Origin: Embleya scabrispora
Lineage (GTDB): Bacteria > Actinomycetota > Actinomycetes > Streptomycetales > Streptomycetaceae
Length of the DNA: 64,000 bases
NCBI RefSeq assembly: GCF_002024165.1
Contig: NZ_MWQN01000001.1
Span: forward strand, 2,480,001 to 2,544,000
Direction of reading: 5' to 3'
The translations under genes and the position numbers were made by a program. Below the pieces are notes generated by a model. The model was not told the DNA's origin. It was given only the letters and a program-made list of their open reading frames with translations, and did not search any database. Of this stretch, positions 10,087 to 18,033 are shown piece by piece (positions within the stretch are counted from its first letter, which is position 1; every line of letters begins with the position of its first letter).

Positions 10087-10464
10087 GCGGGTCCGTCCTT
10101 GTGATCGCGATCGGATATGCGGAACATGCGCAGCCGCGTCCGTCGTCGCGCAGGTCCGGCAGGCTCGCCCCCGGTTCCGGTGGACGGCGTCCGCACGCGT
10201 AGCTGATCCGCCTTGCAGGCTATCGGGCAGGAGTGCCGGGCCCGAATCAGGGTCCGGGTCACACCCCCGGGGCGCCTCCCGACCACGGCACCACCGTGTG
10301 TAGAGATCCGCCCGTTTACGCCTGTTCCACCGTGACACAGGGAACACACCAAAACGGACAGTGACCATCCGATGTGTCCGACACCACGCCGGCGCTCGCG
10401 GCGGATGGCCTCGTATGTCAGCGTTCCGAAGCCCTCGGGGGCGGCGCCTGTGGAGAAGCCCGGC
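10087..10464. other. 378-base region upstream of sucC, no gene seen
   Basis: The region separates sucC from the toxin gene. It should contain the sucCD promoter. The only sequence that resembles a known class is GGAAC (10324-10328, minus strand) followed 17 bases later by TCT (10304-10306), the spacing of sigma-E-type promoters in Streptomyces. No coding frame with convincing codon bias was found. Confidence 0.4.
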
Positions 10465-10815
10465 CTACAGGTCCAGGAAATCCCGGAGCCGACCCTGGAT
10501 ATCGGCCAGTTCCGATTCCTCCACGAAGCCCATCCGCCGACCGAAACGCTCGTGCGACACCGCCCGCACGTCCTCGGTACGGGCGAAACTCACACTCGTC
10601 GATCCGGAGCCCGAACTCGACACCCGGACGTGGTGCGGCAGGCCTCGGTCACGACTGGTCAACGGGACCACGATGGCCATTCCGCGAATGTAGCGGTTGT
10701 ACGGGTCCGCCGAGACGATCACGCAGGGGCGCCGTCGGCCCTGCTCATGCCCCGTCACCGGATCAAGATCAAGCATCCATACATCGCCTTGGCGGGGGCG
10801 AAGAGCAGGGCTCAC
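10465..10815 (-). CDS. MazF/PemK family endoribonuclease toxin
   Basis: 116 residues. A small beta-barrel toxin that cleaves mRNA. The pattern RQGDVWMLDLDPVTGHEQGRR, then RPCVIVSAD, IVVPLTS and a C-terminal helix (LADIQGRLRDFL) are those of MazF/PemK/CcdB-fold toxins; the early Arg-Gln-Gly-Asp-Val/Ile and the PCVIVS strand are hallmarks. GTG 10815 overlaps the antitoxin stop as GTGA, so toxin follows antitoxin with translational coupling. The pair sits between core genes sucC and the VWA gene, and is probably an accessory insertion. Confidence 0.9.
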   Translation of the reverse strand: MSPALRPRQGDVWMLDLDPVTGHEQGRRRPCVIVSADPYNRYIRGMAIVVPLTSRDRGLPHHVRVSSSGSGSTSVSFARTEDVRAVSHERFGRRMGFVEESELADIQGRLRDFLDL

Positions 10816-11066
10816 CGAGTGCCCTCGTCATCCAGGCCATCGGCAAGCGTCGCTTCCCATTCGGCCTGCTCCGCACGATAGGACCGCCACTCGTCCGGAT
10901 CCGCCTCCAGCCGGGTATAGGCCACGTCGATGGCTGCGAAACGCTCGGCCCTCTCCTCCCGCTCTATGGCCGCAGCAATCACCGCGCCCATCGACATCTC
11001 ACGTTGCTCCGCCAGGCGTGCGATGCGGTCTCGCACCTTGGCGTCCACCTTCACTGTGGTTTGCAT
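10812..11066 (-). CDS. Ribbon-helix-helix type antitoxin partner of MazF
   Basis: 84 residues. The N-terminus (MQTTVKVDAKVRDRIARLAEQREMSMGAVIAAAIERE) has the strand-helix-helix layout of ribbon-helix-helix DNA-binding antitoxins. The acidic C-terminal half (EADPDEWRSYRAEQAEWEATLADG) is the sort of segment that wraps a toxin. It is the upstream gene of the pair, as expected. Short repeats overlapping its start may be its own operator. Confidence 0.82.
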   Translation of the reverse strand: MQTTVKVDAKVRDRIARLAEQREMSMGAVIAAAIEREERAERFAAIDVAYTRLEADPDEWRSYRAEQAEWEATLADGLDDEGTR

Positions 11067-11112
11067 ACCGATCAGGTTACCTCGAAGGCTACCGATCGGG
11101 ATACCGTTACGG
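11066..11112. promoter_or_regulatory. Direct repeats upstream of the antitoxin gene (candidate operator)
   Basis: TACCGATCAGG (11066-11076) and TACCGATCGGG (11090-11100) are near-identical direct repeats 24 bp apart, and a third related TACCGTTACGG follows at 11102. On the minus strand they lie immediately before the antitoxin ATG, where autoregulation by toxin-antitoxin complexes normally acts. Confidence 0.5.
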
Positions 11113-12270
11113 CTCGGGCGCGGGAAGCGGCAGGCCCTGGAGCGCGGCGGCCATCACCTCCGGGAACAGGTCGGGGGTGCAGGCGAAGGCGGGGCTGCCG
11201 ATTGCCGCCAGGGCGGCGGCGTTGGTGTGGTCGTAGGCCGGGGCGCCCTCGTCGGAGAGGGCCAGCAGGGTGAGGAAGGTGGTGCCGGCGGCCTGCATGC
11301 CCGCCGCGCGGCGGACCATCCCGTCCCGCACACCGCCCTCGTACAGGTCGCTGATCAGCACGACGACGGTCTCCGTCGGCCGGGTGATCAGCGACTGGCA
11401 GTAGGTCAGCGCGCGGTTGATGTCGGTGCCGCCGCCGAGGCGGGTGCCGAAGAGCACGTCGACGGGGTCGCTCAGCCGGTCGGTCAGGTCGACCACGCTC
11501 GTGTCGAAGACCACCAGCGAGGTCCGCAGCGCGTGCATCGAGCCGAGCACGGCGCCGAACACCGACGCGTAGACCACCGAGGCGGCCATCGAACCCGACT
11601 GGTCGACGCACAGGATCACGTCCTTGTGCACCCCGTGCCGTCGGCGCCCGTAGCCGACCAGGCGCTCCGGCACGATCGTGCGGTGCTCGGGCTGGTAGTG
11701 GCCGAGGTTGGCCCGGATCGTGGCGTTCCAGTCGATGTCCCGCGGGCTCGGGCGGTGCACCCGGGTCGAGCGGTCGAGCGCTCCCCGGACCAGGCTCGTG
11801 GTGCGTTGCGCGACCCGGCGCTCCAGGTCGTCGACGACGCGGCGGACCACCGCGCGGGCGGCCTCCTTCGTCGCCTCGGGCATCAGCGCGGTGAGCGCGA
11901 GCAGGGTGCCGACCAGGTGCACGTCGGGTTCGACGGCGGCCAGCATCTCCGGCTCCAGGAGCAGCCGGGTCAGGTCGAGCCGCTCGATCGCGTCCTGCTG
12001 GAGGATGCTCACCACGCCCGCCGGGAAGTAGGCGCGGATGTCGCCGAGCCAGCGGGCCACCGACGGCGCGGAGGCGCCGAGGCCGGCGGCGCGCGGCCCG
12101 GTCGCCCGGCGGCTGCCGCGCGGGGCCTGGGTCTCGGGGCGGTACAGCGCGCCCAGCGCCTGGTCGATCCGGGCGTCGTCGCCGGTGAGCCCGCGGCCGG
12201 TGCCGTCGGGTTCGCCGCCCAGCACCAGGCGCCAGCGGCGCAGCCGTTCGTCGTCGGCCTCGCTCGTCAC
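11107..12270 (-). CDS. VWA-domain protein of the MoxR/SWIM module
   Basis: 387 residues. The C-terminal half is a von Willebrand A domain with the metal site DQSGS (VILCVDQSGSMAAS), then LVVFDTSVVDLTDRL and a Gly-rich GTRLGGGTDINRAL, and VVVLISDLYEGG. The N-terminal 200 residues are helical and unassigned (VARWLGDIRAYFPAG). VWA proteins of this kind work with MoxR AAA+ ATPases. The GTG start 12270 overlaps the stop of the DUF5682 gene (GTGA), so it is the last gene of the coupled set MoxR, DUF5682, VWA. Substrate and role unknown. Confidence 0.88.
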   Translation of the reverse strand: MTSEADDERLRRWRLVLGGEPDGTGRGLTGDDARIDQALGALYRPETQAPRGSRRATGPRAAGLGASAPSVARWLGDIRAYFPAGVVSILQQDAIERLDLTRLLLEPEMLAAVEPDVHLVGTLLALTALMPEATKEAARAVVRRVVDDLERRVAQRTTSLVRGALDRSTRVHRPSPRDIDWNATIRANLGHYQPEHRTIVPERLVGYGRRRHGVHKDVILCVDQSGSMAASVVYASVFGAVLGSMHALRTSLVVFDTSVVDLTDRLSDPVDVLFGTRLGGGTDINRALTYCQSLITRPTETVVVLISDLYEGGVRDGMVRRAAGMQAAGTTFLTLLALSDEGAPAYDHTNAAALAAIGSPAFACTPDLFPEVMAAALQGLPLPAPEP

Positions 12271-14543
12271 GGGGTCACCTCCCGGTCCGCCAGGCCCAGG
12301 ATCCGGGCCAGCAGCGGCAGTACGGCGTCGGCGCGCCCGCCGTCGAAGTGCTCGGCGGTCGCGATCGGGACGGCGGCCCCCGCCGGGGTGCGGATGCGCT
12401 CGCCGAGCAGCCGCCGCTCGGGCGCGGCGAAGGTGGCGAAGGTGCGGCGCAGCAGCGGCAGGATCTCCACGAACAGGTCGTCGGGGGTGCCGGTGATCCA
12501 GGCGTCGACCAGGTCGAGGAGCCCTTCGTCGTGGATCAGCAGCATGCCGCCGCCGGCCAGGAATCCCTCGATCCAGGCCGCCGATTCGCGATGCGGGACG
12601 CCCCGGGTGAGGGCGCGGGCCAGGCGGGGCGCGGCCGCCTCCGGCGCGAGGCGGCCCAGGTCGAGCAGCAGGCGGGTGGCGCGGCCGGCGAGCAGGCCCG
12701 GCAGGTCCTCCCGGTCGGCGAGTCGCCGCAGGGTGGTGTACCACTCGTCCTGTCGGCGCTCCGGCAGCAGTTGTACGGCGGCGTGCACGTCGTCGAGGCG
12801 ACGGCGCATCGCGGCGGCTCCGTCGGAGTCCAGTCCGGCGCAGGCCGCGGGCAGCCCGACGCAGATCCGGACCACCAGGCCGGCCACGACGGTGTCGAGC
12901 GCCGAGGTGTCGGTGCCGCGGACGTCGCCGTAGCGCAGCGCCCGCACCAGTCCCGGCAGCGCCTCGGCGAGCCGGCCGACGTCGGCGTCCAGGGCGGCGC
13001 GCCGGTCCAGCACCCGCATGATCACCGGCAGCGCGTCGGGCAGGTCGGCGCGCAGGCAGCGCTCGGCGACCTCGGTGACGTCGGCGAGCGATTCGGCCCG
13101 GATCGCCAGGTCGCTCGCGCGCGCCTCGGCCGCGGCGACCACGGTGGTCCCCCACACACCCGCCTCGGCCACCCGGATGGCCAACTCCGGCTGCCAGTCG
13201 AGCCGCCAGGTCTCGCGGAAGGTGCCCCGGCTCTCCCGGCCCGGGACCGGCACACCCCACGGGACGTCGAGCAGGGCGAGCCGGTTGAGCAGTCGGCTGC
13301 GGTCGGCGTGCGAGTCCTTGCGCAGGTCGAGTTCCAGTTCGCGGGCGGCGGGCTCGGGCCGCAGCCGCAGCCGGCGCTGCTCGCGGGTGAGGTCGCGCTG
13401 GAGCGGTACGGCGGGCACCGTCGGCGGCACCTCGCCGATCACGTCGCCGACCACGAGGGCGTCGTGCACCAGCGCGAGCGGCCCGGTGACGCCGTCGCAC
13501 ATGACCGCGCGGACCGCTTCGAGGGTCTCGTCCAGACCGGCCAGCGGTCGTCCGCGCAGCGCGGCGAGCGCGTCGGCGTGGCGGGTCGCCTCGATCACAT
13601 GCGCGGAGGAGACCGGGTGGCCCGCCTCGCGCAGCAGCGTGGCGATCCGGACGAACCAGCGGGGCAGCGGGTCGGGCTCGGCGGCGGTGTCGAACAGGTG
13701 CCGGTACCAGCCGGGGGACGCGACCCCGGCCCCGTAGCCGGAGCTCTGCGCGAGGCGGTGGTGGGTCCACGGCACCCACGTGGTCTCCACCTTGACCGCG
13801 GCCCGGTGCGGCGCGAGCAGCGCGCGGTCGGCGGCGGCGGAGCGCGGGTCGGCGAGCGCGGGCACGTGCCAGGCGCCGCACACCACGGCGATCCGGGTGT
13901 GTCCGGCCCGGTGTGCGGAGCGGACGCACTGGCGCATGTACGCCTCGCGCAGTCGTTCGATGTCGGGTTCGGCGGTCGGGTCCGGGTCTGCGGGCCGCTC
14001 GTCCTCGCGCAGCGCGGCCATCGCGTCGGCGAGCGCCGCGAAGGGCCGCAGCGGGTCGTCGGCGGGCGCACGGTGTTCGATCACGTCCTCCCACCAGTGC
14101 TCGGCGTCGTCTCGACCGGCCAGTCGGGCCAGGGCGGCGATCGGGTCCACCGGGGGCAGGACGGGCTCGGCCGGTTCCTCGCTCTCGCGCTCGCGGCGGG
14201 CCCGGTCGAGGGTGAAGGACACCGCGACCGGCAGGTCGATGAACCGGACCGGGACACCGTGCCCGCTCGCGTGGGTGATGGCCACCCATTCGGGGCTGAA
14301 GTCGGCGTACGGCCAAAAGCCCGCCTGGGCGGGATCGTCGATCGCGTGCGCGAGCAGCGCGACGGGCGGACGCAGACCGGGCTCGGCGGCGAAGGACAGC
14401 AGCGGGTCGGCCTCGGGAGGACCCTCGATCAGCACGATGTCGGGCCGCAGCCGGTCCAGCGCGGCGCCGACCGCCCGGGCCGAGCCCGGGCCGTGGTGCC
14501 GCACGCCGAGCAGGGTCGGTCGCGCGGCCGAGGGCCGCGCCAT
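12267..14543 (-). CDS. DUF5682 family protein
   Basis: 758 residues, cytosolic, no signal peptide or membrane helix. It opens TLLGVRHHGPGSARAV and DIVLIEGPPEADPLL, the pattern of DUF5682, which looks like a distant ChaN/TraB-type fold in its first 300 residues (HTRIAVVCGAWHVPAL). The rest is helical with many Arg/Leu/Ala repeats and no motif I recognise. Start ATG 14543 shares a base with the stop of the MoxR gene (TGATG), and its end overlaps the VWA gene. This tight coupling argues for a complex with fixed stoichiometry. Confidence 0.85.
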   Translation of the reverse strand: MARPSAARPTLLGVRHHGPGSARAVGAALDRLRPDIVLIEGPPEADPLLSFAAEPGLRPPVALLAHAIDDPAQAGFWPYADFSPEWVAITHASGHGVPVRFIDLPVAVSFTLDRARRERESEEPAEPVLPPVDPIAALARLAGRDDAEHWWEDVIEHRAPADDPLRPFAALADAMAALREDERPADPDPTAEPDIERLREAYMRQCVRSAHRAGHTRIAVVCGAWHVPALADPRSAAADRALLAPHRAAVKVETTWVPWTHHRLAQSSGYGAGVASPGWYRHLFDTAAEPDPLPRWFVRIATLLREAGHPVSSAHVIEATRHADALAALRGRPLAGLDETLEAVRAVMCDGVTGPLALVHDALVVGDVIGEVPPTVPAVPLQRDLTREQRRLRLRPEPAARELELDLRKDSHADRSRLLNRLALLDVPWGVPVPGRESRGTFRETWRLDWQPELAIRVAEAGVWGTTVVAAAEARASDLAIRAESLADVTEVAERCLRADLPDALPVIMRVLDRRAALDADVGRLAEALPGLVRALRYGDVRGTDTSALDTVVAGLVVRICVGLPAACAGLDSDGAAAMRRRLDDVHAAVQLLPERRQDEWYTTLRRLADREDLPGLLAGRATRLLLDLGRLAPEAAAPRLARALTRGVPHRESAAWIEGFLAGGGMLLIHDEGLLDLVDAWITGTPDDLFVEILPLLRRTFATFAAPERRLLGERIRTPAGAAVPIATAEHFDGGRADAVLPLLARILGLADREVTP

Positions 14544-15655
14544 CAGGCCGGGTCCGCGTCGCGACAGGCCCGGTAGAAGTCCTGCCAGTCGGCGCGCGGG
14601 CGCACCGCGGTCTCCAGGTATTCGCGCCAGACCAGGGTGTCGGCGGCCGGGTCCTTGACCACCGCGCCCAGGATCCCCGCCGCCACGTCGGCCGAGCGCA
14701 GCACACCGTCACCGAAGTGCGCGGCGAGCGCGAGGCCGCCGGTGACCACGGAGATCGCCTCGGCGGTGGACAGCGGCCCGGACGGGGTCTTCAGCCTGGT
14801 CCGGCCGTCTTCGGTGAGGCCGGCGCGCAGTTCGCGGAACACCGTCACCACACGCCGCAGTTCGGCCTCGGCGCCGGCCACCGGCGGCAGTTCGAGGCCG
14901 GAGCCGAGCTGGGCCACCCGGCGGCTGACGATCTCCACCTCCGCGTCGGCGGTCGCGGGCAGCGGGAGCACCACGGTGTTGAACCGGCGACGCAGCGCCG
15001 AGGAGAGTTCGTTGACCCCCCGGTCTCGGTCGTTGGCGGTGGCGATCAGGTTGAACCCGCGCACCGCCCGCACCTCGTCGTTCAACTCCGGCACGGGCAG
15101 GGTCTTCTCGGACAGGATGGTGATCAGCGAGTCCTGCACGTCGGCCGGGACGCGGGTCAACTCCTCGACCCGGGCGAGAAGTCCGCGGCTCATCGCGCGC
15201 ATCACCGGGCCGGCCACCATGGCCGCGCGGCTGGGCCCGTGGGCGAGCAGTTGCGCGTAGTTCCAGCCGTAGCGGATGGCCTCCTCGGGGGTGCCGGCGG
15301 TGCCCTGGACCAGCAGCGTGGAGTTGCCGCACACGGCGGCGGCCAGATGCTCCGCCACCCACGTCTTGGCCGTGCCCGGCACGCCGAGCAGCAGCAGCGC
15401 CCGGTCGGTGGCCAGCGTGGTGACGGCGACCTCGACGATCCGGCGCGGCCCGATGTACTTGGGCGAGATCACCGTGCCGTCGGGCAACGTGCCGCCGAGC
15501 AGGTAGGTGGCCACCGCCCACGGCGAAAGCTTCCAGCGCGGCGGCCGGGGCCGCTCGTCGGCGGCGGCGAGCGCGGCCAACTCGTCGGCGAACGCGTCCT
15601 CGGCGTGCGCCCGGAGCACATCCCGCTCGACCTGCTCACCCGATTCGGCAGACAC
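14543..15655 (-). CDS. MoxR-type AAA+ ATPase
   Basis: 370 residues. Walker A is GVPGTAKTW near residue 100; sensor 1 is LIATAND; the arginine region is SALRRRF. The Walker B position reads LARVEELTR, without the usual Asp-Glu pair, as in this MoxR subgroup, which resembles the YehL group of enterobacteria. A GTG at 15655 (VSAESGEQVERDVL) fits GGGGGAG 11 bases upstream; GTG 15664 in the same frame is an alternative. The partner genes for VWA, DUF5682, DUF5691 and SWIM proteins surround it. MoxR ATPases usually remodel or activate other proteins; target unknown. Confidence 0.88.
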   Translation of the reverse strand: MSAESGEQVERDVLRAHAEDAFADELAALAAADERPRPPRWKLSPWAVATYLLGGTLPDGTVISPKYIGPRRIVEVAVTTLATDRALLLLGVPGTAKTWVAEHLAAAVCGNSTLLVQGTAGTPEEAIRYGWNYAQLLAHGPSRAAMVAGPVMRAMSRGLLARVEELTRVPADVQDSLITILSEKTLPVPELNDEVRAVRGFNLIATANDRDRGVNELSSALRRRFNTVVLPLPATADAEVEIVSRRVAQLGSGLELPPVAGAEAELRRVVTVFRELRAGLTEDGRTRLKTPSGPLSTAEAISVVTGGLALAAHFGDGVLRSADVAAGILGAVVKDPAADTLVWREYLETAVRPRADWQDFYRACRDADPA

Positions 15656-15887
15656 GCCCGTCACGGCTCCCCCATTGCTCGAACGAACCCGAACAGGGAC
15701 AAGTCTGCCGGTCGGGTCCGACACTCCCGCTGCCGAACGGGGGCCACCCGGGAGGCACGCGCCTCGCGCGTCGGCGGCTGCCTTGGGGTCACTCACAAGG
15801 GTGACGGCACGTCGATCTCGGACGTTGCGGGGAAGTCTGTCTACTATCGTCCCAGGGTCCATTGACGACGATGGGAGGCCGCCGGTG

Positions 15888-16466
15888 ATGACGCAGGCAC
15901 TGCCGGAATGGTTTTACCCCGGTCCCGAGGACGGCTGGACCGCCGAGGATCTCGATCGGCTCCCGCCCGAGGCTCCGCGTCGGATAGAGCTGATCCACGG
16001 AGCCCTCATCGTGATGTCCCCGCAGTCGTTGTTTCACATGCGCGTGCTGAATCGGCTCAACGCCGCGCTCGAAGCCCAGGCTCCGACCACCCTGTTCGTC
16101 GCGCGGGAGATGACGATCCGCCTGGGCCGCCGGTCGCGTCCGGAGCCCGACATGACGGTGGTCGACGCCGCCGCCGCACGGAACCCGGAGCTGACCGCGT
16201 TCGAACCCGCCGACGTTCGCCTGGTGGTCGAGGTCGTATCGCCCGAGTCGGAGGAACGCGATCGCACCGTCAAGCCGACGCTCTATGCCAAGAGCGGTAT
16301 CGCCCACTATTGGCGCATCGAGAAGGACATGGGCGTCGCGGTGGTCTACGTCTACGAGCTCGACCCCACCACGACGGCGTACGTCCCGACGGGCGTGCAT
16401 CGCGGCGTGATGAAGCTCGACGTGCCGTTTCCGCTCGTGCTGGACGTGGGCGCGTTGACGCGCTGA
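15888..16466 (+). CDS. Uma2 family putative nuclease
   Basis: 192 residues. Matches the Uma2/DUF820 family of restriction-endonuclease-fold proteins: PRRIELIHGALIVMSPQS, RPEPDMTVVD, VRLVVEVVSPESEERDRTVK and YAKSGIAHYWRIE, containing the Asp, Glu-x-Ser and Lys typical of the PD-(D/E)XK core. GGGAGG lies 9 bases before ATG 15888; the adjacent GTG 15885 is possible. It is on the opposite strand to its neighbours and separates the MoxR gene from DUF5691, so it looks like an insertion in the module. These genes are often multicopy in actinomycetes and cyanobacteria; cellular role unknown. Confidence 0.88.
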   Translation: MTQALPEWFYPGPEDGWTAEDLDRLPPEAPRRIELIHGALIVMSPQSLFHMRVLNRLNAALEAQAPTTLFVAREMTIRLGRRSRPEPDMTVVDAAAARNPELTAFEPADVRLVVEVVSPESEERDRTVKPTLYAKSGIAHYWRIEKDMGVAVVYVYELDPTTTAYVPTGVHRGVMKLDVPFPLVLDVGALTR

Positions 16467-16476
16467 GCCTCGAGAG

Positions 16477-17955
16477 TCAGCCGCCCAGCAGTTCCGCGCG
16501 CATCGTCGCGCGGTAGCGCAGGGTCGCGGCCAGGGCGCGGAAGGCCTTGGGCCATTCGCCGTCGCCTTCGGCGAGCGCGTCCACGCGGTCGACCAGGGCC
16601 GGGTCCAGGCCGCGGCCGGCGACGTCCCTCGCGCCGCTGAAGCTCCAGGGGTACGCGCCGGACTCGGCCGCCGTCGCGAAGGCGTCCAGGACCGCGTCGC
16701 CCAGGGAGAGCGGCCACGGGGTCGGGCAGTTGGTGAGCAGTTGCAGGGCCTCGGACAGGCCGTGCGCGGCGATGTGGCGGGCCACGTGGTCGGCGCACTC
16801 GGCCGGCGGCAGCACGGTGAGCAGGCGGGTGGGCGCGCCGCGACCGGCCAACGCGCGGGCCCAGTCGACGTCGCGTTGGAGCACCGCCGCGCGGGCCCAC
16901 CCCTCCCGGACGTCCTCGGCGAACCGGCGCGGCAGCGCACGGGCCGCGATCTCCTCGGGGCTCGCCCCGAACACCTCCCGCCACACCGACAGCGGCGTGG
17001 CCGCGACGACCTCGCCCAGCCACCACGAGTGGTCCTCGCGCCCGGTCGGCGAGGACCGGTCGATGCCGTCGCGCACCATCGCCTCGTCGCACTCGCCCGG
17101 CGGCACCACCAGCACCCGCCCCGCTCCGTCGGGCCGCAGGCAGGCCCGGCCCCGCGCGCTCATCCGGGCCACGAACGCCGATTCGGGCAGCGCACCGAGG
17201 CGTCGCGCCGCGGCCACCCGGACCACCTTGGCCCGATCGTCCAGGGCCGCCTCCAGGAAGGCCTCGTCGCCCGCCGTCGCCCCGGCGGCCAGCGCCTCGA
17301 CGAACACCGCGCGGTCCTCGGCCGGTTCGGCCCGCCAGGTCCGGGCCAGCAACTCCCTGGCCGCGTCCGGGTCCGCCGCCCGCAACACCGCGAACGCGGC
17401 CAGCCGCTCACCGAACCGGCCGTGCCGCCACAGGTCGATCGGGTCGTCGGGATCCCCGGCCGCGATCCGGGTCAGCCAGGCCCACTCCGGATTGAGCCCG
17501 GCCAGCCAACGCCCCCTCGGCCCGGCGAGTTCGGCCACGACCGCCCGCAGATCCGTGCGCGAGCGGGCCGCGGTCAACAGGCCCGGCAGTTCGGACTCGG
17601 GTGCCCGCAGACCGGCCGTCCGGGCCAGGGCCAGCCATTCCGGCAGGAAGTCCATCCCGTCGCCTTCGAGCAGGATCCGCAACCGCGCCCGGGCCGGCTC
17701 CGGCACGGACGGTCGCGGGTCCACCTCGGTGCACGGCTGCGGCGGCGCGCCCGCGGGGGCTCGGCGGCCCGCCCGCCGATGCACCATCACGATCGCCGCC
17801 AGATCGAGCAGCCGCACCGCCTCGTCGGTCCGGTCCACGCGCGCGGCCAACTCGCCCAACGCGCCCTCGGCGGGCCATTCCGCGGCCCTGCGCCGCCCGG
17901 TGCCCACCAGTGCCGCCGACACCAGGTCGTCCCACACCGGATCCGCGACCCGCAT
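16477..17955 (-). CDS. DUF5691 family protein
   Basis: 492 residues, soluble, Ala/Arg/Leu-rich and helical. It begins MRVADPVWDDLVSAALVGTGRR and continues with helical repeats of about 35 residues (for example AFLEAALDDRAKVVRVAAARRLGAL), reminiscent of HEAT-like repeats. Members of DUF5691 are found between SWIM and MoxR genes in actinomycetes, and here it follows a SWIM gene and precedes the Uma2 gene. GGAAGGGGAG is upstream of ATG 17955. No catalytic motif seen; a scaffold or adaptor is possible but not shown. Confidence 0.8.
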   Translation of the reverse strand: MRVADPVWDDLVSAALVGTGRRRAAEWPAEGALGELAARVDRTDEAVRLLDLAAIVMVHRRAGRRAPAGAPPQPCTEVDPRPSVPEPARARLRILLEGDGMDFLPEWLALARTAGLRAPESELPGLLTAARSRTDLRAVVAELAGPRGRWLAGLNPEWAWLTRIAAGDPDDPIDLWRHGRFGERLAAFAVLRAADPDAARELLARTWRAEPAEDRAVFVEALAAGATAGDEAFLEAALDDRAKVVRVAAARRLGALPESAFVARMSARGRACLRPDGAGRVLVVPPGECDEAMVRDGIDRSSPTGREDHSWWLGEVVAATPLSVWREVFGASPEEIAARALPRRFAEDVREGWARAAVLQRDVDWARALAGRGAPTRLLTVLPPAECADHVARHIAAHGLSEALQLLTNCPTPWPLSLGDAVLDAFATAAESGAYPWSFSGARDVAGRGLDPALVDRVDALAEGDGEWPKAFRALAATLRYRATMRAELLGG

Positions 17956-18033
17956 CCGAACTCCCCTTCCACACTCGGCGATCGGCCGTCGAGGACCGGC
18001 ATCGGCGTCGAACCTCCGGCTCGACCGGGCCGG

